From Streptomyces glomeratus (GTDB lineage Bacteria > Actinomycetota > Actinomycetes > Streptomycetales > Streptomycetaceae), in the NCBI RefSeq assembly GCF_021462825.1, contig NZ_JAKEEB010000003.1:186001-250000 (forward strand): 64,000 bases of DNA. Reading direction: 5' to 3'. This document shows, piece by piece, positions 41,911 through 49,625 of this stretch (its first letter is position 1; the number at the start of each line of letters is the position of its first letter). The notes under the pieces were generated by a model. It was given only the letters and a program-made list of their open reading frames with translations, did not search any database and had not been told where the DNA came from. Both the position numbers and the translations under genes were made by a program.

Positions 41911-42384
41911 ATGACGGTGATGGAGACCTTGGCCGAGGCGGCCGAAAACGGGACCGACGTCTGCTCCGTACCGCCCGAGCGGCACCCCCGTCCCGACGGA
42001 CAGGACAGCTACACGATCAGCGAGGTCGTCGCCTTCACCGGGCTCACAGCGCACACCCTGCGCTGGTACGAGCGGATCGGGCTGATGCCCCACATCGACC
42101 GCTCCCACACCGGACAGCGCCGCTACTGCAACGCCGACCTCGACTGGCTCGACCTGGTCGGCAAGCTCAGGCTCACCGGGATGCCCGTCGCCGACATGGT
42201 GCGCTACGCCGAACTGGTGCGCGCCGGAGACCACACCTACGCCGAGCGCTACGACCTCCTGGAGGCGACCCGCCGGGACGTGCTGGCCCGGATCGCGGAG
42301 CTCAAGGACACGCTCGCGGTGCTCAACCGCAAGATCGATTTCTACGCGGACGCCGGGCGCGCCCCGGCGTCGGAGAGGCGCTGA
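41911..42384 (+). CDS. MerR family regulator
   Basis: 157 residues. Helix-turn-helix YTISEVVAFTGLTAHTLRWYERIGLMPHIDRSHTGQRRYCNADLDWLDLVGKLRLTGMPVADM split across domains as in MerR proteins, then a dimer coiled coil (RRDVLARIAELKDTLAVLNRKIDFY). ATG 41911 is chosen from the leaderless promoter; ATG 41920 would instead use GGAGG at 41904-41908. No metal-binding Cys pair at the C-terminus, so it more likely senses an organic or redox signal. The stop overlaps the aldo-keto reductase start (TGATG). Confidence 0.9.
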   Translation: MTVMETLAEAAENGTDVCSVPPERHPRPDGQDSYTISEVVAFTGLTAHTLRWYERIGLMPHIDRSHTGQRRYCNADLDWLDLVGKLRLTGMPVADMVRYAELVRAGDHTYAERYDLLEATRRDVLARIAELKDTLAVLNRKIDFYADAGRAPASERR

Positions 42385-43400
42385 TGACCGACAGCAGGAT
42401 CGCGAGGGTGCGACTCGGTGACGACGGCCCCGAGGTGGGCGTGCAGGGTCTCGGCTGCATGGGGATGAGCTGGGCGTACGGCCCCCCGGACGCCGAGGAG
42501 GCGCGCGCCACCCTGGAGCGGGCGCTGGAGCTGGGTGTCACGCTCTACGACACCGCGGACGCCTACGGTGCGGGGGAGAACGAGAGGTTTCTGTCGCCGT
42601 TCTTCAAGGCGCATCGGGACGAGGTCGTCATCGCGACCAAGTTCGCGATCTCGGCCCCGCCGGACGACCCCATGAAGCGGGTCATCCGCAACGATCCGCC
42701 CTACATCCGCAGTTGCGTCGAGGCGAGTCTGAAGCGCCTGGACGTCGACGTGATCGACCTCTACTACATGCACCGCCGTGATGTGAACGTGCCGATCGAG
42801 GAGACCGTCGGCGCCATGGCGGAGCTGGTGCGCGAGGGCAAGGTGAGGCATCTCGGGCTGAGCGAGGTCACGGCCGGTGAGCTGCGCGCGGCCCGGGCCG
42901 TTCACCCGATCGCCGCCGTGCAGTCGGAGTGGTCCCTGTTCAGCCGGGACATCGAGGCGAACGTGGTGCCGGCCGCCAAGGAGCTGGGCGTGGCCCTGGT
43001 GCCGTACTCGCCGCTGGGCCGCGGCTTCCTCACCGGCTCCTTCTCCAACGCCGACACGGACCTCACGGACCAGGACTTCCGCCGTACGATGCCGCGCTTC
43101 ACCGGCGAGAACGCGGCCGCCAACCAGAGGCTCCTGGACCCGATCCGCACGGTCGCCGGGGCGCACGGTGTCTCTCTCGCCCAGATCGCGCTGTCCTGGG
43201 TGCAGCAGCAGGCCGCGGTGCACGGCTTCCCGGTGGTCCCGATCCCGGGCACGACCAGGCGCTCGCGCGTCGAGGAGAACGTGGCGGCGACCCGGATCGT
43301 GCTGACGGAGGAGGAACTGGCGCTCCTGGAACCGATCGTGGCCAAGGTGGCGGGCGACCGCTACCCCGACATGACGTTCGCGTCGGCGGGCCGGGAGTAG
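42384..43400 (+). CDS. aldo/keto reductase
   Basis: 338 residues, TIM-barrel NADPH enzyme. LGCMGMSWAYG, LYDTADAYGAGENE (catalytic Asp and Tyr), VVIATKF (Lys), DLYYMHRRD (His), and IPGTTRRSRVEENVAA (NADPH phosphate site) are all present. Members of this group reduce aldehydes and methylglyoxal. Coupled to the MerR gene, which probably induces it. Confidence 0.92.
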   Translation: MTDSRIARVRLGDDGPEVGVQGLGCMGMSWAYGPPDAEEARATLERALELGVTLYDTADAYGAGENERFLSPFFKAHRDEVVIATKFAISAPPDDPMKRVIRNDPPYIRSCVEASLKRLDVDVIDLYYMHRRDVNVPIEETVGAMAELVREGKVRHLGLSEVTAGELRAARAVHPIAAVQSEWSLFSRDIEANVVPAAKELGVALVPYSPLGRGFLTGSFSNADTDLTDQDFRRTMPRFTGENAAANQRLLDPIRTVAGAHGVSLAQIALSWVQQQAAVHGFPVVPIPGTTRRSRVEENVAATRIVLTEEELALLEPIVAKVAGDRYPDMTFASAGRE

Positions 43401-43418
43401 GGATGTGCCCGGCGGACG

Positions 43419-44291
43419 CTAAAGCTCCGCCAGCAGCTCCGCCTTCTTCGTGGAGAACTCCTCGTCCGTGACGAGTCCCGCCTTGTGCAGCTCTCCGAGG
43501 TGCCGGATCCGCTCGGCGATGTCCGCGGGGTCCCGGCGCGCTGCGGGCACCGCGGCCGGGGAGGGTCCCGCGGCTCGCACAGCGGACAGCACCGCCGCGG
43601 CGAACGGCAGCGACTCGTGCACCGGGCCGTACCCGAGGCCGAAGACGACGGCGGCCGGGTCCTGGTCCGGCTGCGCCGGCTGCCCGGCATCCGCGTCCCG
43701 TCGCAGCAGGCGCAGATGACCCTCCAGGGCCTCGGGTGAGCGCCACTCGACCCCGCTGAGGCCGGTGACCGGGAAACTCTGGTCGCCGGCCTTCCACTTG
43801 GCGGAGGACGCGCCCGTCCACGACCAGCGGAAGGACACCGTACGGCCGTCGAAGGACGCCTTGCCGTCGTATGCCTTGAACTGCAGCGGCGCCTGGGGCG
43901 GCGCCACCAGGAACCGGTCGGCCGGGGTGCCGTCGTCCGTGATCAGGACCCGCAGCTCGTCGGCGTAGTACTCGGCGAGGGTGTGCCGGTCGGCGGGCAG
44001 GACCAGCCGGTAGGGGTCCGAGTTCTCCTTGAGCTGTCCGGCCGCCGCCTCGATCAGCGGATCGGCGCCGGGCCGCGGCACCGCGCGCAGGACCACGGTT
44101 CCGCGCTTGCCCTGAGTCAGCGTCAGCCCCGCGATCGCCTCCAGGGGGACTCGGCGTTCGCCGAGCGCCTGGAACAGCTTCGGGGTACGTATCCCCCGTT
44201 CGAAGCGGATGAGCACGGAGTCGGACTCGAACTCCCAGACGGCATGAAATCCGGCCAGTACGTCACCCATGCGGCTCATCGTATGCGGCAC
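43419..44291 (-). CDS. DUF4429 protein with C-terminal SHOCT motif
   Basis: 290 residues from GTG 44291, which has GGAGG five bases upstream; ATG 44270 (MGDVLAGFHAVWEFESDSV) is where homologues often begin. DUF4429 features: VLIRFERGIRTPKLFQALGERRVPLEAIAGLTL and VSFRWSWTGASSAKWKAGDQSFPV. The end, IAERIRHLGELHKAGLVTDEEFSTKKAELL, is a SHOCT oligomerisation motif. Function unknown; DUF4429 looks like a pleckstrin-homology-like domain. Confidence 0.85.
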   Translation of the reverse strand: MPHTMSRMGDVLAGFHAVWEFESDSVLIRFERGIRTPKLFQALGERRVPLEAIAGLTLTQGKRGTVVLRAVPRPGADPLIEAAAGQLKENSDPYRLVLPADRHTLAEYYADELRVLITDDGTPADRFLVAPPQAPLQFKAYDGKASFDGRTVSFRWSWTGASSAKWKAGDQSFPVTGLSGVEWRSPEALEGHLRLLRRDADAGQPAQPDQDPAAVVFGLGYGPVHESLPFAAAVLSAVRAAGPSPAAVPAARRDPADIAERIRHLGELHKAGLVTDEEFSTKKAELLAEL

Positions 44292-44336
44292 GCGCTCCTC
44301 CGTCGCCTCCCCGGGCAGACCGCGAATCCTGTTTTT

Positions 44337-45554
44337 CTACGCGCGTCCGGCCGTCATCGTGCCGGACAAACCCGCCCGGCACATGTCGGTGTCGTGGGCG
44401 CACCGGACCGTGTCGTACGCGCCGACGCCGATCTCGGCGAAGTTGCGAAGGCTGTCCGTGCCCGGCTCGAAATAGCCTGCGTGTCCCTTCGCTCCCTGCG
44501 CGGACAGGACCCGTGCCCCGAAGCCTCGGGAGACCGGGTCGGCACCGTGACCGAGACCACCGACCTCCAGATACGGCACGTCCTGGATCCAGTCGTCGGC
44601 GTCCCGCATCGCCCATACCCGGGCCGTGGTGCGCAGCCCGGCGGCCGTCCCGGAGCGCATGCCGGGGCTGCCCGCCACGGCGATGTCGGACACCCGTGAC
44701 GGCAGGGCGTGCGCCGCCACCCCGCACACCACCGAGCCGTAGCTGTGGCAGTACAGCTGCACGGGCGCGCGGCCGGGCAGGGCGCGGAGGAGGGCGTCGA
44801 GCCGTACGGCGCCTTCCTCGGCGCGCATCGCGGTCGCCGCCTCCATGCCGAGGCCGTCGGGCGAGGTGTAGTCGGCCCAGGCGATGACGGCCGTACGGGT
44901 CGAAGGGCTCGCCGCGCGCTCCGCCGCGTACAGCGACGTGGCCATGCCGACCGGCGCCGAGTACATACGGTAGGTGCGCTGGAAGGTGAGCAGGTCGGTG
45001 TCGACACCGGGGACGACGACCGAGACGCGCCGGGCGGCGTCCAGATCGCCGAGGACCTCGGCGATCCGCCCCGAACCCTCCGGGTCGAAGGCGAGGATCT
45101 GCCGGCCCCCGGCCATCAGCGCCTCGAAGCGGTGCATGAGGCGGCCCGCCTCCCGCTGCCCGACCGGCGACAGCCGGTCGTCGTGCATCCGGGCGCGTTC
45201 GACCTTGCGCTGCTGGTCCAGGGCGATGCGGTTGGCCTCGTAGCGCAGCCGCACCGGCGCCCCGTTCATGTTGCCGACCGCGAGCGGGTAGCGGTGGGCG
45301 AGCCGGGAACGCTGGTCGGCGCCGAGCGAGCCGAAGAAGCGGGCCAGCAGTGCGGGGGAGGCTTCGGGGTCCGGCAGCTCGTGTCCGGCGATCCGGCCGT
45401 GCTTCCACGCGGCGCGCGAGGCATCCAGGGGCGTGGCGCCGGGGCGGCTGTGCACGGCGGTCCAGCCGGTCGTCGCGAGCATCACGAAGACCACGGCCAG
45501 CGCGAGCAGCGCGCGCCAGACGTTGAGTTGCGGGGAGGTGTCGAAGGAAGTCAC
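44337..45554 (-). CDS. membrane-anchored alpha/beta-hydrolase (DUF1023)
   Basis: 405 residues. One N-terminal membrane helix (VWRALLALAVVFVMLATTGW), then an extracytoplasmic region and an alpha/beta-hydrolase core. The nucleophile elbow is LYCHSYGSVVCG; VVVPGVDTDL and GMATSLYAAERAA are typical of DUF1023. The acid is probably in VWAMRDADDWIQDVP and the His in GHAGYFEP. GTG 45554. Likely a surface esterase; substrate unknown. Confidence 0.85.
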   Translation of the reverse strand: MTSFDTSPQLNVWRALLALAVVFVMLATTGWTAVHSRPGATPLDASRAAWKHGRIAGHELPDPEASPALLARFFGSLGADQRSRLAHRYPLAVGNMNGAPVRLRYEANRIALDQQRKVERARMHDDRLSPVGQREAGRLMHRFEALMAGGRQILAFDPEGSGRIAEVLGDLDAARRVSVVVPGVDTDLLTFQRTYRMYSAPVGMATSLYAAERAASPSTRTAVIAWADYTSPDGLGMEAATAMRAEEGAVRLDALLRALPGRAPVQLYCHSYGSVVCGVAAHALPSRVSDIAVAGSPGMRSGTAAGLRTTARVWAMRDADDWIQDVPYLEVGGLGHGADPVSRGFGARVLSAQGAKGHAGYFEPGTDSLRNFAEIGVGAYDTVRCAHDTDMCRAGLSGTMTAGRA

Positions 45555-45785
45555 TGGAAGGACACACTAGGAGAACGAGAGTGTCTCGCGTTAACCGAGT
45601 GACGCGTCTCACGTTTCACGCCCATCAATTCGGGCAAATCGGGCGCAGGTTAGGTCGGCCGTCACGCTGTGTCGATGAGACGCGCGCCACGTGGTGCGAC
45701 CTGTCACGGCGCGTTCACTCCATCGGGCGCCGCATTCCGCCGATCTGACGGGAATTCACTTGACGCGTACGGGATCAGTGCGGAG

Positions 45786-46427
45786 TCAGCCCGCGCGCCA
45801 CCGCTCCGCCAGTGCCGGGCCCACGGCATCGAGATGCCGGGCGGTCAGCTCACGGATCGCGGCCACGCTGATGTCCTGGCCCGCGCACCACAGCCGTTCC
45901 GTGACGCGCATCACCCCGCCGAACACGGCCACCGCGACGCGCGGGCGCGGATCCGCGTCGACGTCGAGGCCCTCGCGCTCGGCGATGATGTGGGCGATCT
46001 CCTCCTCCAACTCCGCCGAGCGGCGCAGATGGGTGGCGAACAGGGCCGGTGTCGACTCGATCAACCGGTAGGTCCGCAGGTGGAGTTCGGTAGGGATGAT
46101 CTCCTCGACTGCCCGGCCGATGCCGTCCCAGCCCTGCAGCACCGCCTGCCGCAGCGCCTCGAGGGGTGCCTCGTGGGACGGCCGCGCACGCACGGCGTCG
46201 ACGAAGTGCGACTCCGCCAGGGACTGGACGAAGAAGACCACGTCCTCCTTGCCGGCGAAGTAGCGGAAGAAGGTGCGCTGCGAGACGTCCGCGGCCTCGG
46301 CGATCTCGTCCACGGTCGTGGCCTCGTAGCCCCCGGTGGTGAACAACTCCAGGGCGGCCCGCAGCAGGGCGTCCCGGGTGCGCTGCTTCTTGCGCTCGCG
46401 CAGTCCCGGCCGCGACGCCGTGTCCAA
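45786..46427 (-). CDS. TetR/AcrR family regulator
   Basis: 213 residues. DNA-binding helix-turn-helix ALLRAALELFTTGGYEATTVDEIAEAADVSQRTFFRYFAGKEDVVF. The start is TTG 46427 with GAGGA five bases upstream; no ATG or GTG fits. It is divergent from an MFS exporter gene with inverted repeats between, so it very probably represses the exporter. Confidence 0.9.
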   Translation of the reverse strand: MDTASRPGLRERKKQRTRDALLRAALELFTTGGYEATTVDEIAEAADVSQRTFFRYFAGKEDVVFFVQSLAESHFVDAVRARPSHEAPLEALRQAVLQGWDGIGRAVEEIIPTELHLRTYRLIESTPALFATHLRRSAELEEEIAHIIAEREGLDVDADPRPRVAVAVFGGVMRVTERLWCAGQDISVAAIRELTARHLDAVGPALAERWRAG

Positions 46428-46478
46428 TGGGTCCTCTTTCCGCTCATCCGCCCGGTCCGGGCTGTCGGTTACATGGCG

Positions 46479-46534
46479 TGACAGTTACCGACTTGTGAAT
46501 TGGTTTGTCAACTGTCAGCGGCTGTCACTAGCCT
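46479..46534 (+). promoter_or_regulatory. TetR operator and leaderless promoter of the MFS gene
   Basis: TGACAGTT (46479-46486) and AACTGTCA (46510-46517) form a perfect inverted repeat; a third half-site CTGTCA follows at 46522-46527. TTGTCA (46505-46510), an 18-base spacer and TAGCCT (46529-46534) make the promoter, embedded in the half-sites. The start is expected at about 46541, adjacent to the ATG at 46542, so the mRNA is probably leaderless. Confidence 0.65.
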
Positions 46535-46541
46535 CGAAAAC

Positions 46542-48170
46542 ATGACTAGTCAGACCACCGTCGACGCGACGGAACCGGGGGACAGGACATCCGGTTCGTC
46601 GGCAGCACCGCCGGATCAGGCGCCGGGCCGCGGGCTGCGCGGACATCCGTGGTTCACCCTTGTCTCGGTCGCCATCGGCGTGATGATGGTCGCCCTGGAC
46701 GGCACCATCGTGGCCATCGCCAACCCGGCCATCGCCAAGGACCTCGGCGCCAGCTTCGCCGACGTCCAGTGGATCACCAACGCCTACTTCCTCGCCCTCG
46801 CGGTCACCCTGATCACCGCGGGCAAGCTCGGCGACCGCTTCGGCCACCGGCAGACGTTCCTGATCGGCGTGGTCGGCTTCGCCGCCGCCTCCGGGGCGAT
46901 CGGCCTGTCCGACAGCATCGCCCTCGTCGTGACCTTCCGCGTCTTCCAGGGGCTGTTCGGCGCGCTGCTGATGCCGGCCGCGCTCGGCCTGCTGCGGGCC
47001 ACCTTCCCGGCCGAGAAGCTGAACATGGCGATCGGCATCTGGGGCATGGTCATCGGCGCCTCCACCGCGGGCGGCCCGATCCTCGGCGGCCTGCTCGTCC
47101 AGCATGTCAGCTGGCAGTCCGTCTTCTTCATCAACGTGCCGGTCGGTGCGCTCGCCCTCGTCCTCGGCCTGCTGATCCTCAGGGACCACCGGGCCGACAA
47201 CGCGCCGCGCTCCTTCGACCTGCTCGGCATCGCGCTGCTGTCGGGCGCCATGTTCTGTTTGGTCTGGGCGCTCATCAAGGCACCGACCTGGGGCTGGGGC
47301 GACGGCAGGACCTGGCTGTTCATCGGCGCGTCCGTGCTGGGCTTCGCCCTCTTCTCCTTCTGGGAGACGAGGGTGAGGGAACCGCTGATCCCGCTCGCGC
47401 TGTTCCGCTCGCTGCCGCTGTCGGCGGGCGTCGTCCTGATGGTCCTCATGGCGATCGCCTTCATGGGCGGTCTGTTCTTCGTCACGTTCTACCTCCAGAA
47501 CGTGCACGGCATGAGCCCGGTCGACGCGGGCCTGCACCTGCTGCCCCTGACCGGCATGATGATCGTCGGCTCCCCGCTCGCGGGCGCCCTGATCACCAAG
47601 GCCGGACCGCGCATCCCGCTCGCCGGAGGCATGCTCCTGACCGCGGTCGCCATGTTCGGCATGTCGAAGCTTCAGGCGGGCACCGGCAGCGGCGTCATGT
47701 CCATCTGGTTCGCGCTGCTGGGCCTAGGCCTCGCCCCCGTGATGGTCGGCGCCACCGAGGTGATCGTGGGCAACGCGCCGATGGAGCTGTCCGGTGTGGC
47801 CGGCGGTCTCCAGCAGGCCGCGATGCAGATCGGCGGCAGCCTCGGCACGGCCGTCCTGGGCGCCGTGATGGCGTCCCGCGTGGACAGCGACCTCCCGGGC
47901 AACTGGGCCGCGGCCAAGCTGCCACCGCTCACCCCCGCCCAGCTGGACCAGGTCTCCCAGGTGGTCCAGCAGGGCGTCGCACCGGTACCGAAGGGCACTC
48001 CGGCCCCGATCGCCGCGAAGATCGCGAGTGTCGCGCACGACACGTTCATCTCCGGCATGAGCCTGGCCTGTCTGGTCGCCGCGGGTGTCGCCGCCGTCGC
48101 GGTGCTGGTCGCGCTGCTCACCAAGCGGGGCGAGAACGCGGAGGCGGGAGCGGGGGCCGCACACATCTGA
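46542..48170 (+). CDS. MFS drug exporter, DHA2 (14-helix, QacA/EmrB-type)
   Basis: 542 residues. Helix 1 has VALDGTIVAIANPAIA, followed by FADVQWITNAYFLALAVTLITAGKLGDRFGHRQ and GMVIGASTAGGPILGGLLVQHVSWQSVFFINVPVG. About 14 hydrophobic helices, with an extracytoplasmic loop late in the protein (RVDSDLPGNWAAAKLPPLTPAQLDQVSQVV) before the last helix, a usual feature of EmrB/QacA pumps. Export of toxic compounds is expected; control by the divergent TetR. Confidence 0.92.
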   Translation: MTSQTTVDATEPGDRTSGSSAAPPDQAPGRGLRGHPWFTLVSVAIGVMMVALDGTIVAIANPAIAKDLGASFADVQWITNAYFLALAVTLITAGKLGDRFGHRQTFLIGVVGFAAASGAIGLSDSIALVVTFRVFQGLFGALLMPAALGLLRATFPAEKLNMAIGIWGMVIGASTAGGPILGGLLVQHVSWQSVFFINVPVGALALVLGLLILRDHRADNAPRSFDLLGIALLSGAMFCLVWALIKAPTWGWGDGRTWLFIGASVLGFALFSFWETRVREPLIPLALFRSLPLSAGVVLMVLMAIAFMGGLFFVTFYLQNVHGMSPVDAGLHLLPLTGMMIVGSPLAGALITKAGPRIPLAGGMLLTAVAMFGMSKLQAGTGSGVMSIWFALLGLGLAPVMVGATEVIVGNAPMELSGVAGGLQQAAMQIGGSLGTAVLGAVMASRVDSDLPGNWAAAKLPPLTPAQLDQVSQVVQQGVAPVPKGTPAPIAAKIASVAHDTFISGMSLACLVAAGVAAVAVLVALLTKRGENAEAGAGAAHI

Positions 48171-48256
48171 CGCCGCACCGGCCGAGTTCGCCTATCCGGG
48201 TGAACGCGCTAAAGATCCCTCCCGCCCGGCACGCGCCGCAGGTCACAGTGGGTCAC

Positions 48257-48330
48257 GTCCTCCGTACGACAGGGCCGTACGACCGGAGGACGGCCGGACT
48301 GCGGCGCGCTGCCGGAGGGGGGCAGCGCGC
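48257..48330. terminator. two GC-rich hairpins after the MFS gene
   Basis: First hairpin 48257-48291 (GTCCTCCG/CGGAGGAC with inner CGTACG/CGTACG). Second hairpin 48304-48330, a perfect 10-bp stem GCGCGCTGCC/GGCAGCGCGC around seven bases. They lie 86 and 133 bases after the exporter stop and before the next gene, so could end one transcript or form its leader. Confidence 0.5.
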
Positions 48331-48407
48331 AGGCAGGTCTGAACGGGGGAACGGGGGGTACCCGCATCATCGAGCCCGAAGCGACCACTAGGTTCCGGGA
48401 GTTGATG

Positions 48408-48713
48408 ATGGCGAACTTCGGACACAGCACGCGCAGGTACCCCCGCTCACGGAGCCGGATGGGGCTTCGGACCGGGCCGGATCGCGCGACGCTCGGGATC
48501 GTCGGAGTCATCTGTGCGGTCGCGGGATTCTTCGTCCTCGGCATCATCCTGGGACCGGTCGCGGTCCTCTGCGGCTGGCTCGCCATGGGCCGCAGCTGGA
48601 CGGGCAGCCGGCCGGTACCGGCCCTGGTCGCCCTGGTCCTGGGCGCGATCGACACGCTCCTGGCGATCATCTGGCTGGCCGGACTGGCAGCCCCCGGGAA
48701 CGGACTGCTCTGA
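48408..48713 (+). CDS. small two-helix membrane protein (DUF4190-like)
   Basis: 101 residues. A basic N-terminus (HSTRRYPRSRSRMGLRTG) is followed by two hydrophobic helices, LGIVGVICAVAGFFVLGIILGPVAV and VALVLGAIDTLLAIIWLAGL, an arrangement like DUF4190. ATG 48408 has GGGAG six bases upstream; in-frame ATG 48405 and TTG 48402 are too close. No function can be given. Confidence 0.65.
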   Translation: MANFGHSTRRYPRSRSRMGLRTGPDRATLGIVGVICAVAGFFVLGIILGPVAVLCGWLAMGRSWTGSRPVPALVALVLGAIDTLLAIIWLAGLAAPGNGLL

Positions 48714-48741
48714 CCCGCGGGGAGTGTGGACGGGCCCTCGG

Positions 48742-49512
48742 TTAAGGCCTGGGGCCCGCTTCCTCATGAGCGTGCGGGTGCGGCACGGACGCTCCCGACA
48801 ACGCGGCGACCTCGGCCCTCAGGGCCCGTACCTCCGCCGTCAGCGCCTCGATCGCCGCCGTCTGCCGCCGCTCCTCCACGTCGTCCTTCTCGAAGCGTGC
48901 GATGAACCATGCGGCGATATTGGCGGTCACCACGCCGAGCAGGGCTATACCGGACAGCATCAGCCCCACCGCGAGCATCCGTCCGAGCCCCGTGGTGGGT
49001 GCGTGGTCCCCGTACCCCACGGTCGTCATCGTCGTGAACGACCACCACACCGCGTCGCCCAGCGTCCGGATGTTCCCGTTCGGCGAGTCGCGCTCCACCG
49101 ACAGCACGGCCAGCGATCCGAACATCAGCAGCCCGATCACCGCCCCGGCGACGTACGTCGTCAGCCGGATCTGCGAGGCCATCCGAGCCCGCCGGCCCAC
49201 GAGTATGAGCGTGGCCACCATCCGCAGCAGCCGCAGCGGCTGGAGGATCGGCAGGACCACCGCGCACAGATCGAGCCAGTGGGTGCGGACGAACTCCCGG
49301 CGCCGCCCGCTGAGCGCGAGCCGCATCAGATAGTCGGTGGCGAACGCGGCCCACACCACCCACTCCACCACCGTGCACCCGGTCGTCAGCGCGGGACTCG
49401 CGCCACTGTCCACGATCGGCACGGCATAGGCGACGGCGAAGGCCACGGCGAGCGCCAGCAAGGGCCGCTGGGTGTGCCTCTCCCAGCGGGCCTGCGCCGA
49501 TTGCTGCTTCAT
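48742..49512 (-). CDS. voltage-gated-type potassium channel
   Basis: 256 residues. Six-helix-like layout: four segments with an Arg-rich S4-like stretch (LQPLRLLRMVATLILVGRRARM), then the pore helix and selectivity filter WWSFTTMTTVGYGDHAP and the final helix. The cytoplasmic end is a predicted coiled coil (EERRQTAAIEALTAEVRALRAEVAAL), probably for tetramer assembly. Conducts potassium across the cell membrane. Confidence 0.92.
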   Translation of the reverse strand: MKQQSAQARWERHTQRPLLALAVAFAVAYAVPIVDSGASPALTTGCTVVEWVVWAAFATDYLMRLALSGRRREFVRTHWLDLCAVVLPILQPLRLLRMVATLILVGRRARMASQIRLTTYVAGAVIGLLMFGSLAVLSVERDSPNGNIRTLGDAVWWSFTTMTTVGYGDHAPTTGLGRMLAVGLMLSGIALLGVVTANIAAWFIARFEKDDVEERRQTAAIEALTAEVRALRAEVAALSGASVPHPHAHEEAGPRP

Positions 49513-49625
49513 GTCCGCATCGTAAGGAACGAGCAGGGGCGGCGGGGGAACGAGCAGGGGCGGCGAGGACGCTCGTCCCCGCCGCCCCGGCCGCCCCTGA
49601 ACCGCTGCTCAGGGCCGGCACGGCC

